This document shows positions 53,611 to 63,406 of a DNA stretch of 64,000 nucleotides, in pieces. The notes beneath the pieces are model-generated. The model did not search any database, was not told the origin of the DNA, and saw only the letters and a program-made list of their open reading frames with translations. The DNA comes from Caulobacteraceae bacterium (GTDB lineage: Bacteria > Pseudomonadota > Alphaproteobacteria > Caulobacterales > Caulobacteraceae): assembly GCA_003164925.1 (NCBI GenBank), contig PLRV01000018.1:23610-87609 (forward strand). The letters run 5' to 3'. Made by a program: the position numbers and the translations under genes. How positions within the stretch are numbered: the first letter of the stretch is position 1; each line of letters starts with the position of its first letter.

Positions 53611-54455
53611 GGAGCACTCCGATTTTCGGGTTCAAGGACGTTCGGGGCGAGAAGGAATCGGCGGACGGCCTTGGCGAAGCCGTCATCCTCATTGCTGTCG
53701 GTCACGGTATCGGCCTGGGCCTTCACAGCGTCGCTGGCGTTGCCCATGGCGATGGAGAAGCCGCTCTGGCGGAACATCAGCACGTCGTTTGGCATGTCGC
53801 CGATCGTGGCGATCCGTGCGGGGTCCAGGCCCAGTTGGCGCGCCAAGTTCAGCACCACGAAACCCTTGGTCGCCTTCGCGTCTGTGATGTCGAGGAAGTG
53901 CGGCTCCGAACGGGTGACGCTGACAGCCGAGCCGAGCCGCCGTTGCGCGAAGGCCTCGGCTGCGGCCACCTTGGGATGGTCATCGCTCACCCCAACGATC
54001 TTGAACACCCGGCCGAAGGGAAGCTCGCCGATGTCAGGCGCGACCTCGGGGACCATCTCGATGATCCAGGCCTCGCGCGCAACGCGAGGACCGTCAGCGG
54101 CGGTCACGAACCATGCGCCGTCCGTGTAGATCCAGATGTCGAGGCCGGTTTCCCGCAGCAGTTGCACAGCGGCTCGGACCGCCTCGGGCGCGATGGGATG
54201 GCTTTCCAGTTCGCGCAGCTTCACATCCATGATCAGGCCCCCGTTGAAGCCGGCCAACGGCAGTTCCAGATCGAGGGGCTCAACGAGCATGCGCATGCCC
54301 TGAGGCGGCCTGGCGCTGGTCAGAGCCAGGCCTATGCCGCTTCGGCGCAGGTCGGCGGCGGCCGCGAGCGCTGCTGGCGTAAGCGTCTTGTCGCGGGTGA
54401 CCAGGGTGCCGTCGACGTCCGCCATCAGGAGCTTGATGTCGCGGGATGGAGTCAT
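53607..54455 (-). CDS. Cof-type HAD-IIB sugar-phosphate phosphatase
   Basis: A 282-residue HAD hydrolase with motif I MADVDGTLVTRD near residue 11, motif II LALTSARPPQGM, the Lys of ATKGFVVLNLARQLG and motif III TIGDMPNDVLMF. The cap domain lies between. Members dephosphorylate hexose phosphates or flavin and other small phosphates; the substrate here is unknown. It overlaps zwf upstream and the aldolase gene downstream by four bases each, so it is made along with central sugar enzymes, which argues for a sugar-phosphate substrate. Confidence 0.88.
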   Translation of the reverse strand: MTPSRDIKLLMADVDGTLVTRDKTLTPAALAAAADLRRSGIGLALTSARPPQGMRMLVEPLDLELPLAGFNGGLIMDVKLRELESHPIAPEAVRAAVQLLRETGLDIWIYTDGAWFVTAADGPRVAREAWIIEMVPEVAPDIGELPFGRVFKIVGVSDDHPKVAAAEAFAQRRLGSAVSVTRSEPHFLDITDAKATKGFVVLNLARQLGLDPARIATIGDMPNDVLMFRQSGFSIAMGNASDAVKAQADTVTDSNEDDGFAKAVRRFLLAPNVLEPENRSAP

Positions 54456-56002
54456 GTCGGCGTCCGCGCCGGCGGCGCCAGGGAACGCCAGGCCCGCTGG
54501 TTCGATCCGGCGATGAGGGAGTCGGCCGCCTCAGGGCCTTCGCTGCCCGAGGCATAGTCGGGAAAGGCCGGAGCTTCGGCGGCCCAGGCGTCAAGCACAG
54601 GCTCGATGATGCGCCAGCCGTGCTCGATCATGTCCGCGCGCATGAACGAGGTCGGATCGCCGATCATGACGTCATAGAGCAGCGTCTCGTAGCCAACGTT
54701 GGATTGCTTGGGGAACCGGTCATCGTAGCGAAATTCCAACTGCGCCGGCGCGAGCGTCATGGCCGGCCCGCGACGCTTCACCTCGAACTGCAGCGAGATG
54801 GTCTCCTGGGGCGCGGCGCGTAGCACGAGCCAGTTCGGGTCCAAGCTCTCCACCGGCGTGCCGCGAAACAGCGCCAGAGGCGCGGCTTTGAAGCGGATGG
54901 CGATCTCGGTGACTCGGGCCGTCAGGTGCTTGCCGGTGCGCACGAAGAACGGCACGCCGGCCCAGCGCCAGTTGTCGATCTCCAACTCCAAGGCGGCGTA
55001 GGTCTCGACTGCGGAATCCCGCGCCACGTCCGGTTCCTGGCGATATCCGGCGGCCTTGCCCTCGGCGCCGGCGCCGTACTGGCCGCGCACGGCCTTGTCG
55101 GGCGTCACGGGCCTGATCGCGGCCATGGTCTCGGCCTTCTTGGCGCGCACTTCCCCGGGCGACAGGTTGATCGGCGGCTCCATGGCCGCCAAGGTCACCA
55201 GGCTCAGCATATGGTTCGGGACCATATCGCGCAGGGCGCCGGCCCGTTCGTAAAATTCCCCGCGCTCTTCCACCCCGACGAGCTCGGCCGCGGTGATCTG
55301 CACATGATCGATACAGTCGCGATTCCAGATCGGTTCGAACAGACTGTTGGCGAAGCGTAGCGCCAGGATGTTCTGGACGGTGTCCTTGCCCAGGAAGTGG
55401 TCGATCCGGAATATCTGCTCTTCGCTCAGGCTCTTCAGGAGCTCGGCGTTGAGCGCCCGTGCGGAGCTCAGATCGTGGCCGAAGGGCTTTTCGATCACCA
55501 CCCGTCGCCATGCGCCATTCCTTTCCTGGGTCAGGCCTGCATCGCCCAGCCGGTCCACCACCGGCCCGAACATCCGGTCCGAAACCGCCAGGTAGAACAA
55601 GGCGTTGCCTTCAGTTCCCCGTTCGGAGGCGGCGTGCTCTAACGCTTGGCCGACAGACGTATAGAGGCCGGCCTCGGTCATATCGCCCTGGACGAACGCC
55701 ATGCGCCGGCTAAGCCTTTCCCAAACGCCGTCGTCGATACGGTCAGCCTGGAATGTGCCGGTCTTGGACTTGACGAGGTCGTCCAGGCCCTGCCGCAACA
55801 TTGCGCGCCACGCGTCTACATCGCTGTTCCGCCGGGCGATGCCGATCAGGGCGAAGCCCTCTGGCAGGGTTCCGGCATGCTCCAGATTGTAGAGCGCTGG
55901 GATCACCAACCTTTTGGACAAGTCGCCGGTGGCGCCGAACAGCACCATGGCGCAAGGATCGGCGGGCTTGAGCGCGCTCGCGGGGCGGGCGTCGTCGGCC
56001 AT
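54452..56002 (-). CDS. zwf: Glucose-6-phosphate 1-dehydrogenase
   Basis: NADP-linked entry enzyme of the oxidative pentose phosphate and Entner-Doudoroff pathways. The 516-residue protein shows the nucleotide-binding LFGATGDLSKRLVIPALY (about 21-38), VVIEKPFGHDLSSA, and the active-site RIDHFLGKDTVQNILALRFAN (about 190-210). Length matches the family. One base after the 6-phosphogluconate dehydrogenase stop and four bases overlapping the HAD gene. Confidence 0.97.
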   Translation of the reverse strand: MADDARPASALKPADPCAMVLFGATGDLSKRLVIPALYNLEHAGTLPEGFALIGIARRNSDVDAWRAMLRQGLDDLVKSKTGTFQADRIDDGVWERLSRRMAFVQGDMTEAGLYTSVGQALEHAASERGTEGNALFYLAVSDRMFGPVVDRLGDAGLTQERNGAWRRVVIEKPFGHDLSSARALNAELLKSLSEEQIFRIDHFLGKDTVQNILALRFANSLFEPIWNRDCIDHVQITAAELVGVEERGEFYERAGALRDMVPNHMLSLVTLAAMEPPINLSPGEVRAKKAETMAAIRPVTPDKAVRGQYGAGAEGKAAGYRQEPDVARDSAVETYAALELEIDNWRWAGVPFFVRTGKHLTARVTEIAIRFKAAPLALFRGTPVESLDPNWLVLRAAPQETISLQFEVKRRGPAMTLAPAQLEFRYDDRFPKQSNVGYETLLYDVMIGDPTSFMRADMIEHGWRIIEPVLDAWAAEAPAFPDYASGSEGPEAADSLIAGSNQRAWRSLAPPARTPT

Positions 56003-56003
56003 C

Positions 56004-57002
56004 TCAGTCCTCCGCCTTTGCGGCCGCCGGATGGCCTTCCTTGTGGCCGCCGAAGCCGAACCGCATGGCCGACAGCAGTCGCTCGGCGAGGGTGTGTTCC
56101 TGGCGCGAGCGAAAGCGCGTGTAGAGGGCGCAGGTCAGGACCTCGGCCGGCACAGCTTCCTCGATGGCGGCCTCAACCGTCCATCGGCCTTCGCCGGAAT
56201 CCTCGACATAGCCGGAAACATGGGCCAGCTGCGGATCGTGCGCGAAGGCGGAGGCGGTGAGGTCGAGCAACCAGGATGAGATGACGCTCCCCCGCCGCCA
56301 GACCTCGGCGATGTCGGGCAGGTTGAGGTCGAGGCGCTGGTCTTGGGGCAAGGCGTCGGAGCCCTTGCCCCGCAAGATGTCGAAACCTTCCGCATAGGCC
56401 TGCATTAGGCCGTATTCGATGCCGTTGTGCACCATCTTGACGAAGTGGCCGGCGCCGGTCGGGCCGGCATGGATATAGCCCTGCTCGGCGCGAGGATCAC
56501 CGTTTTCGCGGCCCTGGGTGCGCGGGATGTCGCCTAGACCGGGGGCGAGAGCCTTGAAGATCGGGTCCAGGCGTTCAACGGCGGCCCTGGGCCCGCCGAT
56601 CATCATGCAGTAGCCCCGTTCTAGTCCCCACACGCCGCCGGAGGTGCCGCAGTCGATATAGTCCACGCCCTTGCCGGCTAGCGCCTTGGCCCGGCGGATA
56701 TCGTCCCGGTAGAAGGCGTTGCCGCCGTCGATAATGGTATCGCCCCGCTGCATCAGGCGCCCGAGGACATCGACCGTGCTTTGCGTCACGTCGCCGGCGG
56801 GCAACATGCACCACACCGTCGCCGGCCGCTCCAGCGCCGCCACCATCTCGTCAAGCGATTTCACGGCTCGGGCGCCGTCCTTGGCCACCACGGCGCCGGC
56901 GTCGGGATTGGCGTCGTAGACAATACAATGGTGGCCCGCTTTCATAAGCCGGCGAGCGATGTTGCCGCCCATACGTCCAAGACCGACGATGCCGATCTGC
57001 AT
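56004..57002 (-). CDS. gnd: 6-phosphogluconate dehydrogenase, decarboxylating (short type)
   Basis: Converts 6-phosphogluconate to ribulose-5-P. At 332 residues this is the short, usually NAD-preferring branch and not the 470-residue enteric type. The Rossmann motif [50 protein letters not shown]-type substrate loop, and the catalytic Lys in [17 protein letters not shown] (about 190) are visible. Twenty bases follow the tal-pgi stop. Confidence 0.93.
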   Translation of the reverse strand: MQIGIVGLGRMGGNIARRLMKAGHHCIVYDANPDAGAVVAKDGARAVKSLDEMVAALERPATVWCMLPAGDVTQSTVDVLGRLMQRGDTIIDGGNAFYRDDIRRAKALAGKGVDYIDCGTSGGVWGLERGYCMMIGGPRAAVERLDPIFKALAPGLGDIPRTQGRENGDPRAEQGYIHAGPTGAGHFVKMVHNGIEYGLMQAYAEGFDILRGKGSDALPQDQRLDLNLPDIAEVWRRGSVISSWLLDLTASAFAHDPQLAHVSGYVEDSGEGRWTVEAAIEEAVPAEVLTCALYTRFRSRQEHTLAERLLSAMRFGFGGHKEGHPAAAKAED

Positions 57003-57022
57003 GATGATAGTCTCCCGGTCGG

Positions 57023-59851
57023 TCAGCTAAAGGCGTCGTGGATCGCCTGGGCCAGGCGGGGCAGCCCCGAGTCCGCGTCTTTCAGATGCACGCGAAGCGC
57101 GCGCCGTTCACGCTCGATCAGCACGGCCAAGTCGCCGCGGGCCTGGGCGTCCTTGACGACCCCGAAGCTGTACCGGTGATCCGGTATGGCGAGGTCTTCC
57201 GGGTCGCCGCAGGTGATTTGCAGGAACACGCCGCTGTTGGGGCCGCCCTTGTACGCTTGGCCGGTCGAATGCTGGAAACGCGGTCCGAAGCCGACGCAGG
57301 TCGCGGCGCGCGTGCGGTCGCGCACGAAACTGCGCATCTCGGTCATGGCGAAGGTCGCCTCGGGCGTGCGGTCGACATAGGCCAGGAACGCGGCATAGTC
57401 GCCCTCGTCCACGCGGCCGAAGTGGCTCTTCAGATAGCCGGCCACGGTATTGTGCCGGCCGAGCTCGTCGGCGTTACGCGGGTCGGCGTAGACGGCCATC
57501 TCGTCCTGCTCCAGCACGGGTTGCTGTTGCGGCAGGGTGTGGATCTGTTCGTAGGCATCGGTCAGCTTGTGGGTTTCGACCTTGCTGGCCTCAACGTCGG
57601 GCTGATCGAACGGATTGATGCCGATGATCGCTCCTGCGACCGCCACGGCGATTTCCCAGCGGAAAAACTCCTGCCCCAGGGCCTGCTTTCCATTCATCGT
57701 CAAAGTGGCGACGGGGTGGCCGGCCTTCGCCAGGGCCTGCATCGTTTCACGCTGCCTGGGATCGAAGCCGTCCTCCAGCTCGATGTAGGCGAAGAAGCGG
57801 TCCTGGCCATAGATCTCAAGCGGGCCGAGCGGTTCGTCAGCCACCGGGATAAGGCCGCGTCCCTGCTTGCCGGTGCTCTCAGCCAGCAACTGTTCCAGCC
57901 ACGCGGCGATGGGGGCGATGGAAGGGGAGGCGACGATGGTGACCTTGTCCCGGCCCAGGCGGGTCGCGGCCACGCCCATGGCCACGCCAAGCTGCACGCC
58001 CGGGTTTTCCGCCGGCGGCATATCGGCGGCGCAGGCGCGGGTCATGACGCGTGTGGTCTGCAAAAGGCTCAGCAGGTCGAGCCCCATGGCGGCCGCGGGT
58101 GCGAGACCGAATTTCGATAGCACCGAATAGCGGCCGCCGATCGACGGAACGCCATAGAAGATCTCGGCCCAGCCCTCGTCTTTCGCCCGCCTTTCCAGCG
58201 GCGAACCCGGATCGGTGATGGCGACGAAGCGACGGGACGCCGTATCGGCGCCGCAGACCGCCGCGACTCGAGCGTGGAAATAGTCGGCGAATATATTGGG
58301 CTCCAACGTGCTGCCGGACTTGGACGAGACGATGAACAGGGTCTTGTCCAGTCGAACGGCGTTTTCCACGTCCCTGACCTGGGCGGGATCGGTGCTGTCG
58401 AGCATGTGGAACCGAGGCCATCCGAACTGGGGCCCGAACACCGCGGCCAGCACTTCGGGCCCGAGGCTGGAGCCGCCCATGCCCAGCAACACCACGTCGC
58501 TGAAAGCCTCCTGCCGCACATGCTGGGCGAACTGTTGCAGGGGGCCCAGGTCGCCAAGCTCCTGCTCGACGACGTTCAGCCAACCGCACCAATGGTCTTC
58601 GTCGGCGCCGGTCCAAAAGTCGGCGTCGCCGGCCCACAGACGGCGGATGCGTCCCTGCTTGCGCCAGGCTTCCATCTCCTCGCAAAAAGCCGCCGCGGCC
58701 TGGTCCGATCCCGGCTCGATGCGGGTTTCGCCGAAGCTTTGCGGCGCATCGGCCCGCCCGTGTTTGGCGATGGCGGCGAACAGGGAGTCGAAGGCGTCGG
58801 CGAACTGTTGGACGCCGTCGACCGTCAGCTGGCGCGTGATCGCCTCCAGATCGATGCCCAGATCGGCAAAGGCCTTTAGTGTCGCGTTGGCGCCGTCGAG
58901 GTCCAGTTCGATGGCGTTTGGCGTCACCACGCCGTGGTCGCGGAAAGCGTCCATGGTCGCCGGCGGCATGGTGTTGACGGTGTCATTGCCGATTAGCGCC
59001 TCGACGTAGACCGTGTCCTTGAGGGTTTTGCTCTTGGCGCCGGTCGAGGCCCACAGGAGCCGCTGGGTCTTGGCTCCAGCCTTTTCCAGGGCTTCCCAGC
59101 GCGAGCCGCTGAAAAGGTCCTTGTACGCGGCGTAGGCGATTTTGGCGTTGGCGATCGCGACCTTGCCGCGCAGGGGCTCGCCCTCAGTTGGATCAGGCAG
59201 GGCGTCGATGGCTTTGTCCGCCGCAGTGTCGATGCGGCTGACAAAGAAGCTGGCGACGCTCGCCGCCTTGGACAGATCGCCGCCCATGGCCTTCAGGTCC
59301 TCGAGTCCGGCGATATAGGCCTCCGCGACCTTGCAGTAGGTCTGTACCGAAAACAGCAGGGTGACATTGACGTTGACGCCCTGGCCGATCAGGGCGCGGA
59401 TCGCCGGCAGGCCCGCGTCCGTGGCGGGCGCCTTGACCATCAGGTTCGGCCGGTTCACCGCCGCCCACAGGCGCTTGGCCTCGGCGATGGTCGCCTCGGT
59501 ATCGTTGGCCAGATAGGGCGAACATTCCAGACTGACGTAGCCGTCGCGGCCGCCGGTTTCTTCGAACACCCCGCGCAGCACATCCGCCGCCGCCTGGATG
59601 TCGGCCACGGCCAGATGCTCGTAGACGGCGGTGACGCTGGGCGAATCGTGTGAGGCGAAGGCGCTCATCGCGACGCCGTATTCGTCGCTTTCGGCGATGG
59701 CCTTTTCGAAGATCGAAGGGTTGGAGGTGACGCCTTTCAAGCCGTCGCGCTCGATCAGCGTCTTCAGCCCGCTGTCCTCGATCAGGCTGCGCTTCAGATA
59801 GTCGAGCCACGGCGCTTGGCCGCAGCCAGCTAAGGCTTGGAGCGAATTCAC
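57023..59851 (-). CDS. tal-pgi: Bifunctional transaldolase / glucose-6-phosphate isomerase
   Basis: A 942-residue fusion. The N-terminal transaldolase half (about 1-365) has the [13 protein letters not shown] motif and the Schiff-base Lys in [16 protein letters not shown] (about 140). The C-terminal isomerase half (about 385-942) has [35 protein letters not shown] and [20 protein letters not shown]. The start is a GTG ([12 protein letters not shown]) overlapping the tkt stop (GTGA). Such fusions occur in some Alphaproteobacteria and Actinobacteria; channelling between the two activities is not shown. Both halves look intact. Confidence 0.93.
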   Translation of the reverse strand: MNSLQALAGCGQAPWLDYLKRSLIEDSGLKTLIERDGLKGVTSNPSIFEKAIAESDEYGVAMSAFASHDSPSVTAVYEHLAVADIQAAADVLRGVFEETGGRDGYVSLECSPYLANDTEATIAEAKRLWAAVNRPNLMVKAPATDAGLPAIRALIGQGVNVNVTLLFSVQTYCKVAEAYIAGLEDLKAMGGDLSKAASVASFFVSRIDTAADKAIDALPDPTEGEPLRGKVAIANAKIAYAAYKDLFSGSRWEALEKAGAKTQRLLWASTGAKSKTLKDTVYVEALIGNDTVNTMPPATMDAFRDHGVVTPNAIELDLDGANATLKAFADLGIDLEAITRQLTVDGVQQFADAFDSLFAAIAKHGRADAPQSFGETRIEPGSDQAAAAFCEEMEAWRKQGRIRRLWAGDADFWTGADEDHWCGWLNVVEQELGDLGPLQQFAQHVRQEAFSDVVLLGMGGSSLGPEVLAAVFGPQFGWPRFHMLDSTDPAQVRDVENAVRLDKTLFIVSSKSGSTLEPNIFADYFHARVAAVCGADTASRRFVAITDPGSPLERRAKDEGWAEIFYGVPSIGGRYSVLSKFGLAPAAAMGLDLLSLLQTTRVMTRACAADMPPAENPGVQLGVAMGVAATRLGRDKVTIVASPSIAPIAAWLEQLLAESTGKQGRGLIPVADEPLGPLEIYGQDRFFAYIELEDGFDPRQRETMQALAKAGHPVATLTMNGKQALGQEFFRWEIAVAVAGAIIGINPFDQPDVEASKVETHKLTDAYEQIHTLPQQQPVLEQDEMAVYADPRNADELGRHNTVAGYLKSHFGRVDEGDYAAFLAYVDRTPEATFAMTEMRSFVRDRTRAATCVGFGPRFQHSTGQAYKGGPNSGVFLQITCGDPEDLAIPDHRYSFGVVKDAQARGDLAVLIERERRALRVHLKDADSGLPRLAQAIHDAFS

Positions 59852-61950
59852 GTGGCGATCTCCCGGCTTTGCTTGATCTGCGCGTGGGCGGCGGCAAGGA
59901 CCGCTTCGGGCGTGAAGCCGAAGTGCTTCATCAAATCCTCGATCGGTCCGGAGGCGCCGAACGTATGCATGCCGATCATCGCTCCGCCTGGACCCACGTA
60001 CCGGTCCCAGCCGATGACCGAGGCGGCCTCCACCGATAGGCGCGCGGTCACCGCCGGCGGCAGGACGCTCTTTCGGTAGGCCTCGTCCTGCGCCTCGAAC
60101 AATTCCCAAGAGGGCATCGAAACCACTCGCGCGGCGACCCCTTCGCTCTTGAGCGCTTCATAGGCCTGCAAGCACAGCGAGATTTCACTGCCCGTGCCGA
60201 TCAGGATCACCTCGGGCTTGCCGGGTGCGGCGTCGACCAGGACATAGGCGCCCTTGGCTACGCCAGAGGCCGGCGCGTAGACGTCGCGGTCCAGCGTGGG
60301 CAGGGCCTGGCGGCTGAGAACCAAGGCGGCCGGCTGGTCGGTCAGCAGGGCGATGACCTTCCACGCCTCGACCACTTCGTTGGCGTCCGCGGGCCTCAGG
60401 GTCACCAGGCCCGGGATGCTGCGCAGGGCGACCAGTTGTTCGATCGGCTGGTGCGTCGGCCCATCTTCGCCCAGGCCGATGGAATCGTGCGTGAACACCC
60501 AGATCGCCGGCTGGCGCATCAGGGCGCTGAGACGGATCGGCGGCTTCATGTAGTCGGAGAAGATCAGGAAGGTCGAACCGTAGCCGCGCAGTCCGGTCAG
60601 CGTCAGGCCGTTGACGATGGCGCCCATGGCATGCTCGCGAATGCCGAAATGAAGGTTTCTTCCGCCATAGCTGTTCGCCTCGAACGCCCCGGCGCCATCG
60701 AAGGTCAAGTTGGTCTTGGTCGATGGGGAAAGGTCCGCTGCGCCGCCCATAAGCCCCGGATAGTGTTCGGCCAAGGCGTTGATCGCCTTGCCGCCCGAGG
60801 CGCGCGTGGCCTCGCCCTTGGCGTCGGCCGGAAAGGTCGGCATGGCCCTGTCCCAGCTGTCCAGCGGCCGTCCGCTCAACAGGCGATCGAGCTCGGCGGC
60901 GAGATCCGGATGGGCCGCGCGATAGCTGTCCATCCTTTCGGCCCATTCGGCGTAAAGGCGCTCGCCCCGAGCCCCGATCCGGGCGTCGAAGCGTTCCTTC
61001 ACGCCGTCGGGGACCAGGAAATGGGCGTCGTCGGGCCAGCCGTAGAACGTCTTGGCGAGCCGCACTTCGTCTTCGCCCAGCGCTTCCCCGTGGGCTTTTG
61101 CCGTGTCCTGCTTGTGCGGCGCGCCATAACCGATGTGGCTATCGACCACGATCAGCATCGGCGCGCTTTGGTCCGCCTTGAAGGCCTGCAGGGCCGCGCC
61201 AACCGCGGCGGTGTCATTGGCGTCCGGCACGTGGCCGGTCCGCCAGCCGTAGGCTCGAAAGCGCGCGGCGACATCCTCGCTGAACGCCAGGGCTGTACGG
61301 CCTTCGATGGTGATGCCGTTGTTGTCGTACAGCCAGCACAGATTGCCGAGCTTCAGATGACCGGCGATGGACGCGGCCTCGCTGGCCACGCCTTCCATCA
61401 TGTCTCCGTCGCTGCAGAAGGCGTAGACGTCGAAGTCGAACACTGCCGCTTCAGGTCGATTAAAGCGGGCGCCGAGCCACTTGGAGGCCATGGCCATGCC
61501 GACGCTGTTGCCGCAGCCCTGGCCGAGCGGGCCGGTGGTCGCTTCAACCCCCGTGGTCACGCCATGTTCGGGGTGGCCTGGACAGCGGCTGCCCAGTTGC
61601 CGGAAAGCCATGATGTCGTCCAGCGTCACCGCCGCGCGGCCCGGCTCGCGGCTGTCCTGTACGCCCGCCAGATGCAGGAGGGCGTAGAGCAGCATGGAGG
61701 CATGGCCGTTGGATAGGAGGAAGCGGTCCCGATTGGGCCATAGCGGCGTCTTGGGATCGTAGCGGAGGATCGACTGCCACAGCGTATAGGCCACCGGCGC
61801 TAAGGCCATCGGCGTGCCCGGATGTCCGGAATCGGCCTTTTGCACGGCGTCCATGGCCAGGGTGCGGATGGTGTCTATGGCCAGCTGGTCGAGGTCCCGC
61901 TCCCCAGTGCGCGGCGAAAACATTGATGCTGGCGACGATGCCTCGATCAT
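59848..61950 (-). CDS. tkt: Transketolase
   Basis: Thiamine-diphosphate enzyme of the non-oxidative pentose phosphate pathway. The 700-residue protein shows QKADSGHPGTPMALAPVAY (about 35-53), the TPP-binding GDG-type FCSDGDMMEGVASEAASIAGH with WLYDNN, and the pyrimidine domain FGIREHAMGAIVNGL (about 405-420) and THDSIGLGEDGPTHQP. I use the ATG at 61950 because it has GGAGAG eight bases upstream; an in-frame TTG at 61998 has no ribosome site. First gene of the ten-gene run and divergent from tpiA (163 bases apart). Confidence 0.96.
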   Translation of the reverse strand: MIEASSPASMFSPRTGERDLDQLAIDTIRTLAMDAVQKADSGHPGTPMALAPVAYTLWQSILRYDPKTPLWPNRDRFLLSNGHASMLLYALLHLAGVQDSREPGRAAVTLDDIMAFRQLGSRCPGHPEHGVTTGVEATTGPLGQGCGNSVGMAMASKWLGARFNRPEAAVFDFDVYAFCSDGDMMEGVASEAASIAGHLKLGNLCWLYDNNGITIEGRTALAFSEDVAARFRAYGWRTGHVPDANDTAAVGAALQAFKADQSAPMLIVVDSHIGYGAPHKQDTAKAHGEALGEDEVRLAKTFYGWPDDAHFLVPDGVKERFDARIGARGERLYAEWAERMDSYRAAHPDLAAELDRLLSGRPLDSWDRAMPTFPADAKGEATRASGGKAINALAEHYPGLMGGAADLSPSTKTNLTFDGAGAFEANSYGGRNLHFGIREHAMGAIVNGLTLTGLRGYGSTFLIFSDYMKPPIRLSALMRQPAIWVFTHDSIGLGEDGPTHQPIEQLVALRSIPGLVTLRPADANEVVEAWKVIALLTDQPAALVLSRQALPTLDRDVYAPASGVAKGAYVLVDAAPGKPEVILIGTGSEISLCLQAYEALKSEGVAARVVSMPSWELFEAQDEAYRKSVLPPAVTARLSVEAASVIGWDRYVGPGGAMIGMHTFGASGPIEDLMKHFGFTPEAVLAAAHAQIKQSREIAT

Positions 61951-62113
61951 GGCCCGCTCTCCGGAAAGTCTCGTGCACGGGTGCAGCCCCTTATTCAAAC
62001 AGAAAGGGCGGCAAAGAGTTGCACGCCGCCGTCAGAGGGGCGCGCCGCAATATGTTCGGAGCCTTGGCCAGGTCGCAGGCGTTGAAGAACGAGCAAGCTG
62101 ATGAGGGACGCGC

Positions 62114-62911
62114 ATGCCTCGGCCACGACTTCTGATCGCGGGAAACTGGAAGATGCACGGTCTTGCAGCCGATCTTGGCGAGGCCGAGACTTTGGCGGCG
62201 GCCCTTGCCGGACGACGGGTCCGCTCGCGCGTGGCGCTGTTCCCGCCAGCCACGCTCTTGGACCGAATGGCTCGCGCCGCCCAAGGACGCGGCCTTCTGG
62301 TGGGCGCGCAAGATATCTATCACGAGCCCAGCGGCGCCTTTACCGGCGCGATCAGCGCCGAAATGGCGAAGGACGTCGGCGCTAGCCTTGTGATCCTCGG
62401 TCATTCCGAGCGTCGCCGGGACTTCGGCGAAACGGATGCCCAGGTGAGGCTGAAGGTCGAAGCGGCCTTCAGGGGGCGTCTGGAGCCCATCGTGTGCGTG
62501 GGCGAAAGCGCCGAGGTTCGCGACGCCGGGGGGACCATGGCCCGGATCGAGAGCCAGTTGCGCGCCTCGCTGCCGGAAAGTCTCGGCGAGCAGCGCATCA
62601 ATGTCGCCTATGAGCCCGTCTGGGCCATCGGCGCCGGCAAGACCCCGTCGCTTGAGGAGATCGCCGAAGCCCACGAAGGTCTGCGCCGGGTGCTAGCCCA
62701 CGTCATCGGCGACCAGGCCCAGGCCACGCCGATCCTGTATGGCGGATCGGTCACCGCAGAGAATGCGTCCGCTGTGCTGGCGGTCAGCGGGGTGGATGGC
62801 GTTCTGGTCGGGAGCGCCTCCTTGGAGGCGGCGGATTTCTTGCCGATCGTCTGGGCCGCGGAGGCCGCGTCAGAACCCGATGGCGGATTTGAGAGCTGGC
62901 TCCGCGGGTAG
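62114..62911 (+). CDS. tpiA: Triosephosphate isomerase
   Basis: Glycolytic TIM barrel. Active-site residues are visible: Asn and Lys in AGNWKMHG (about 9-16), His in LGHSERRRDFGE (about 95-106), and Glu in AYEPVWAIGAGKTP (about 165-178), with the phosphate-binding YGGSVTAENA. At 265 residues it is slightly long: the C-terminus GFESWLRG runs into sequence antisense to the tRNA-Asn 3' end. The ATG follows GAGGGAC. Divergent from tkt, so it shares that control region. This may be a second tpiA in the genome; that cannot be told here. Confidence 0.94.
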   Translation: MPRPRLLIAGNWKMHGLAADLGEAETLAAALAGRRVRSRVALFPPATLLDRMARAAQGRGLLVGAQDIYHEPSGAFTGAISAEMAKDVGASLVILGHSERRRDFGETDAQVRLKVEAAFRGRLEPIVCVGESAEVRDAGGTMARIESQLRASLPESLGEQRINVAYEPVWAIGAGKTPSLEEIAEAHEGLRRVLAHVIGDQAQATPILYGGSVTAENASAVLAVSGVDGVLVGSASLEAADFLPIVWAAEAASEPDGGFESWLRG

Positions 62912-62971
62912 GATTCGAACCTACGACCAGCCGGTTAACAGCCGGCTGCTCTACCACTGAGCTACCGCGGA
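62897..62971 (-). tRNA. tRNA-Asn (GTT)
   Basis: Read from 62971 downward. The acceptor TCCGCGG pairs with CCGCGGA, the D-arm GCTC..GAGC, the anticodon loop CTGTTAA within a GCCGG/CCGGC stem, and the T-arm with GGTTCGAATCC all fold correctly, and CCA is encoded. Its last 15 bases lie under the tpiA 3' end on the opposite strand. Confidence 0.97.
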
Positions 62972-63037
62972 TCAGAGCTCGTCGAAGCGGGGCCTATACG
63001 CTGGCCCGCGAAGTCGCGCAAGCGGCGCGGCCCCCAC

Positions 63038-63064
63038 AAAAAAAGCCCGGCCAACGGCCGGGCT
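63038..63064 (-). terminator. Minus-strand rho-independent terminator
   Basis: AGCCCGGCC and GGCCGGGCT form a perfect 9-bp stem; on the minus strand it is followed by seven T. It ends a transcript coming from the right, where only a tiny frame (63072-63158) is seen. Confidence 0.88.
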
Positions 63065-63071
63065 GATAAAG

Positions 63072-63158
63072 TCAGTGATGGTGGGTGTCTCCAATGAAGA
63101 CCCCGTTAACCTGCGCGAAAGTTATTAACCGGAGGTAAACGAAAGCTCGTCGTTCCAT
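63072..63158 (-). CDS. Possible 28-residue leader or small peptide ending in HHH
   Basis: A short frame with ATG at 63158 (MERRAFVYLRLIT...) ending GVFIGDTHHH, with the terminator hairpin starting 8 bases after its stop. Position just before a terminator would suit an attenuation leader, and the terminal His run recalls his leaders, but the next minus-strand gene is tRNA-Asn and no his gene follows. No ribosome site is clear. It may be chance. Confidence 0.25.
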   Translation of the reverse strand: MERRAFVYLRLITFAQVNGVFIGDTHHH

Positions 63159-63293
63159 GAAGGCCCTGCGACAGAAACGCACTGCCGCCGAAGCGGCTTC
63201 AGGGTCGCCCAGGCGCATCGCCGAGATCGGCTTTGATCGACGTGGGCCGTCCAGCGAACCCGAACCGAGGTCCGGACGTTCATCGATCAGCCA

Positions 63294-63395
63294 AGAGCCC
63301 GACGACTTCATCTTGAGGCCTCAATCAGGCTCTACATATTTGAATGGACGGCACGATTCAGCGTTTGGGCGATGCCGCCGAAATCCATCGTGCTC
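63294..63395. repeat. Two-hairpin dispersed repeat, copy 4 (inverted)
   Basis: Reverse complement of the copy 1 layout: hairpin 2 at 63294-63334 and hairpin 1 at 63349-63395, the latter with GGCACGATT/AATCGTGCTC-type arms and a degraded inner stem. Unlike the other copies it is upstream of a gene: its edge is 12 bases before the ATG of the DUF1003 gene, so it may affect that mRNA's leader. Confidence 0.82.
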
Positions 63396-63406
63396 CAGGA
63401 TGGCCT

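Noticed and set aside
61951-61998. TTG start at 61998 for transketolase
   Set aside because: There is no ribosome site before it, while the ATG at 61950 has GGAGAG at good distance.
62897-62971. tRNA-Asn as the attachment site of a genomic island covering the mannose cluster
   Set aside because: I found no integrase and no second copy of the tRNA 3' end in the window.
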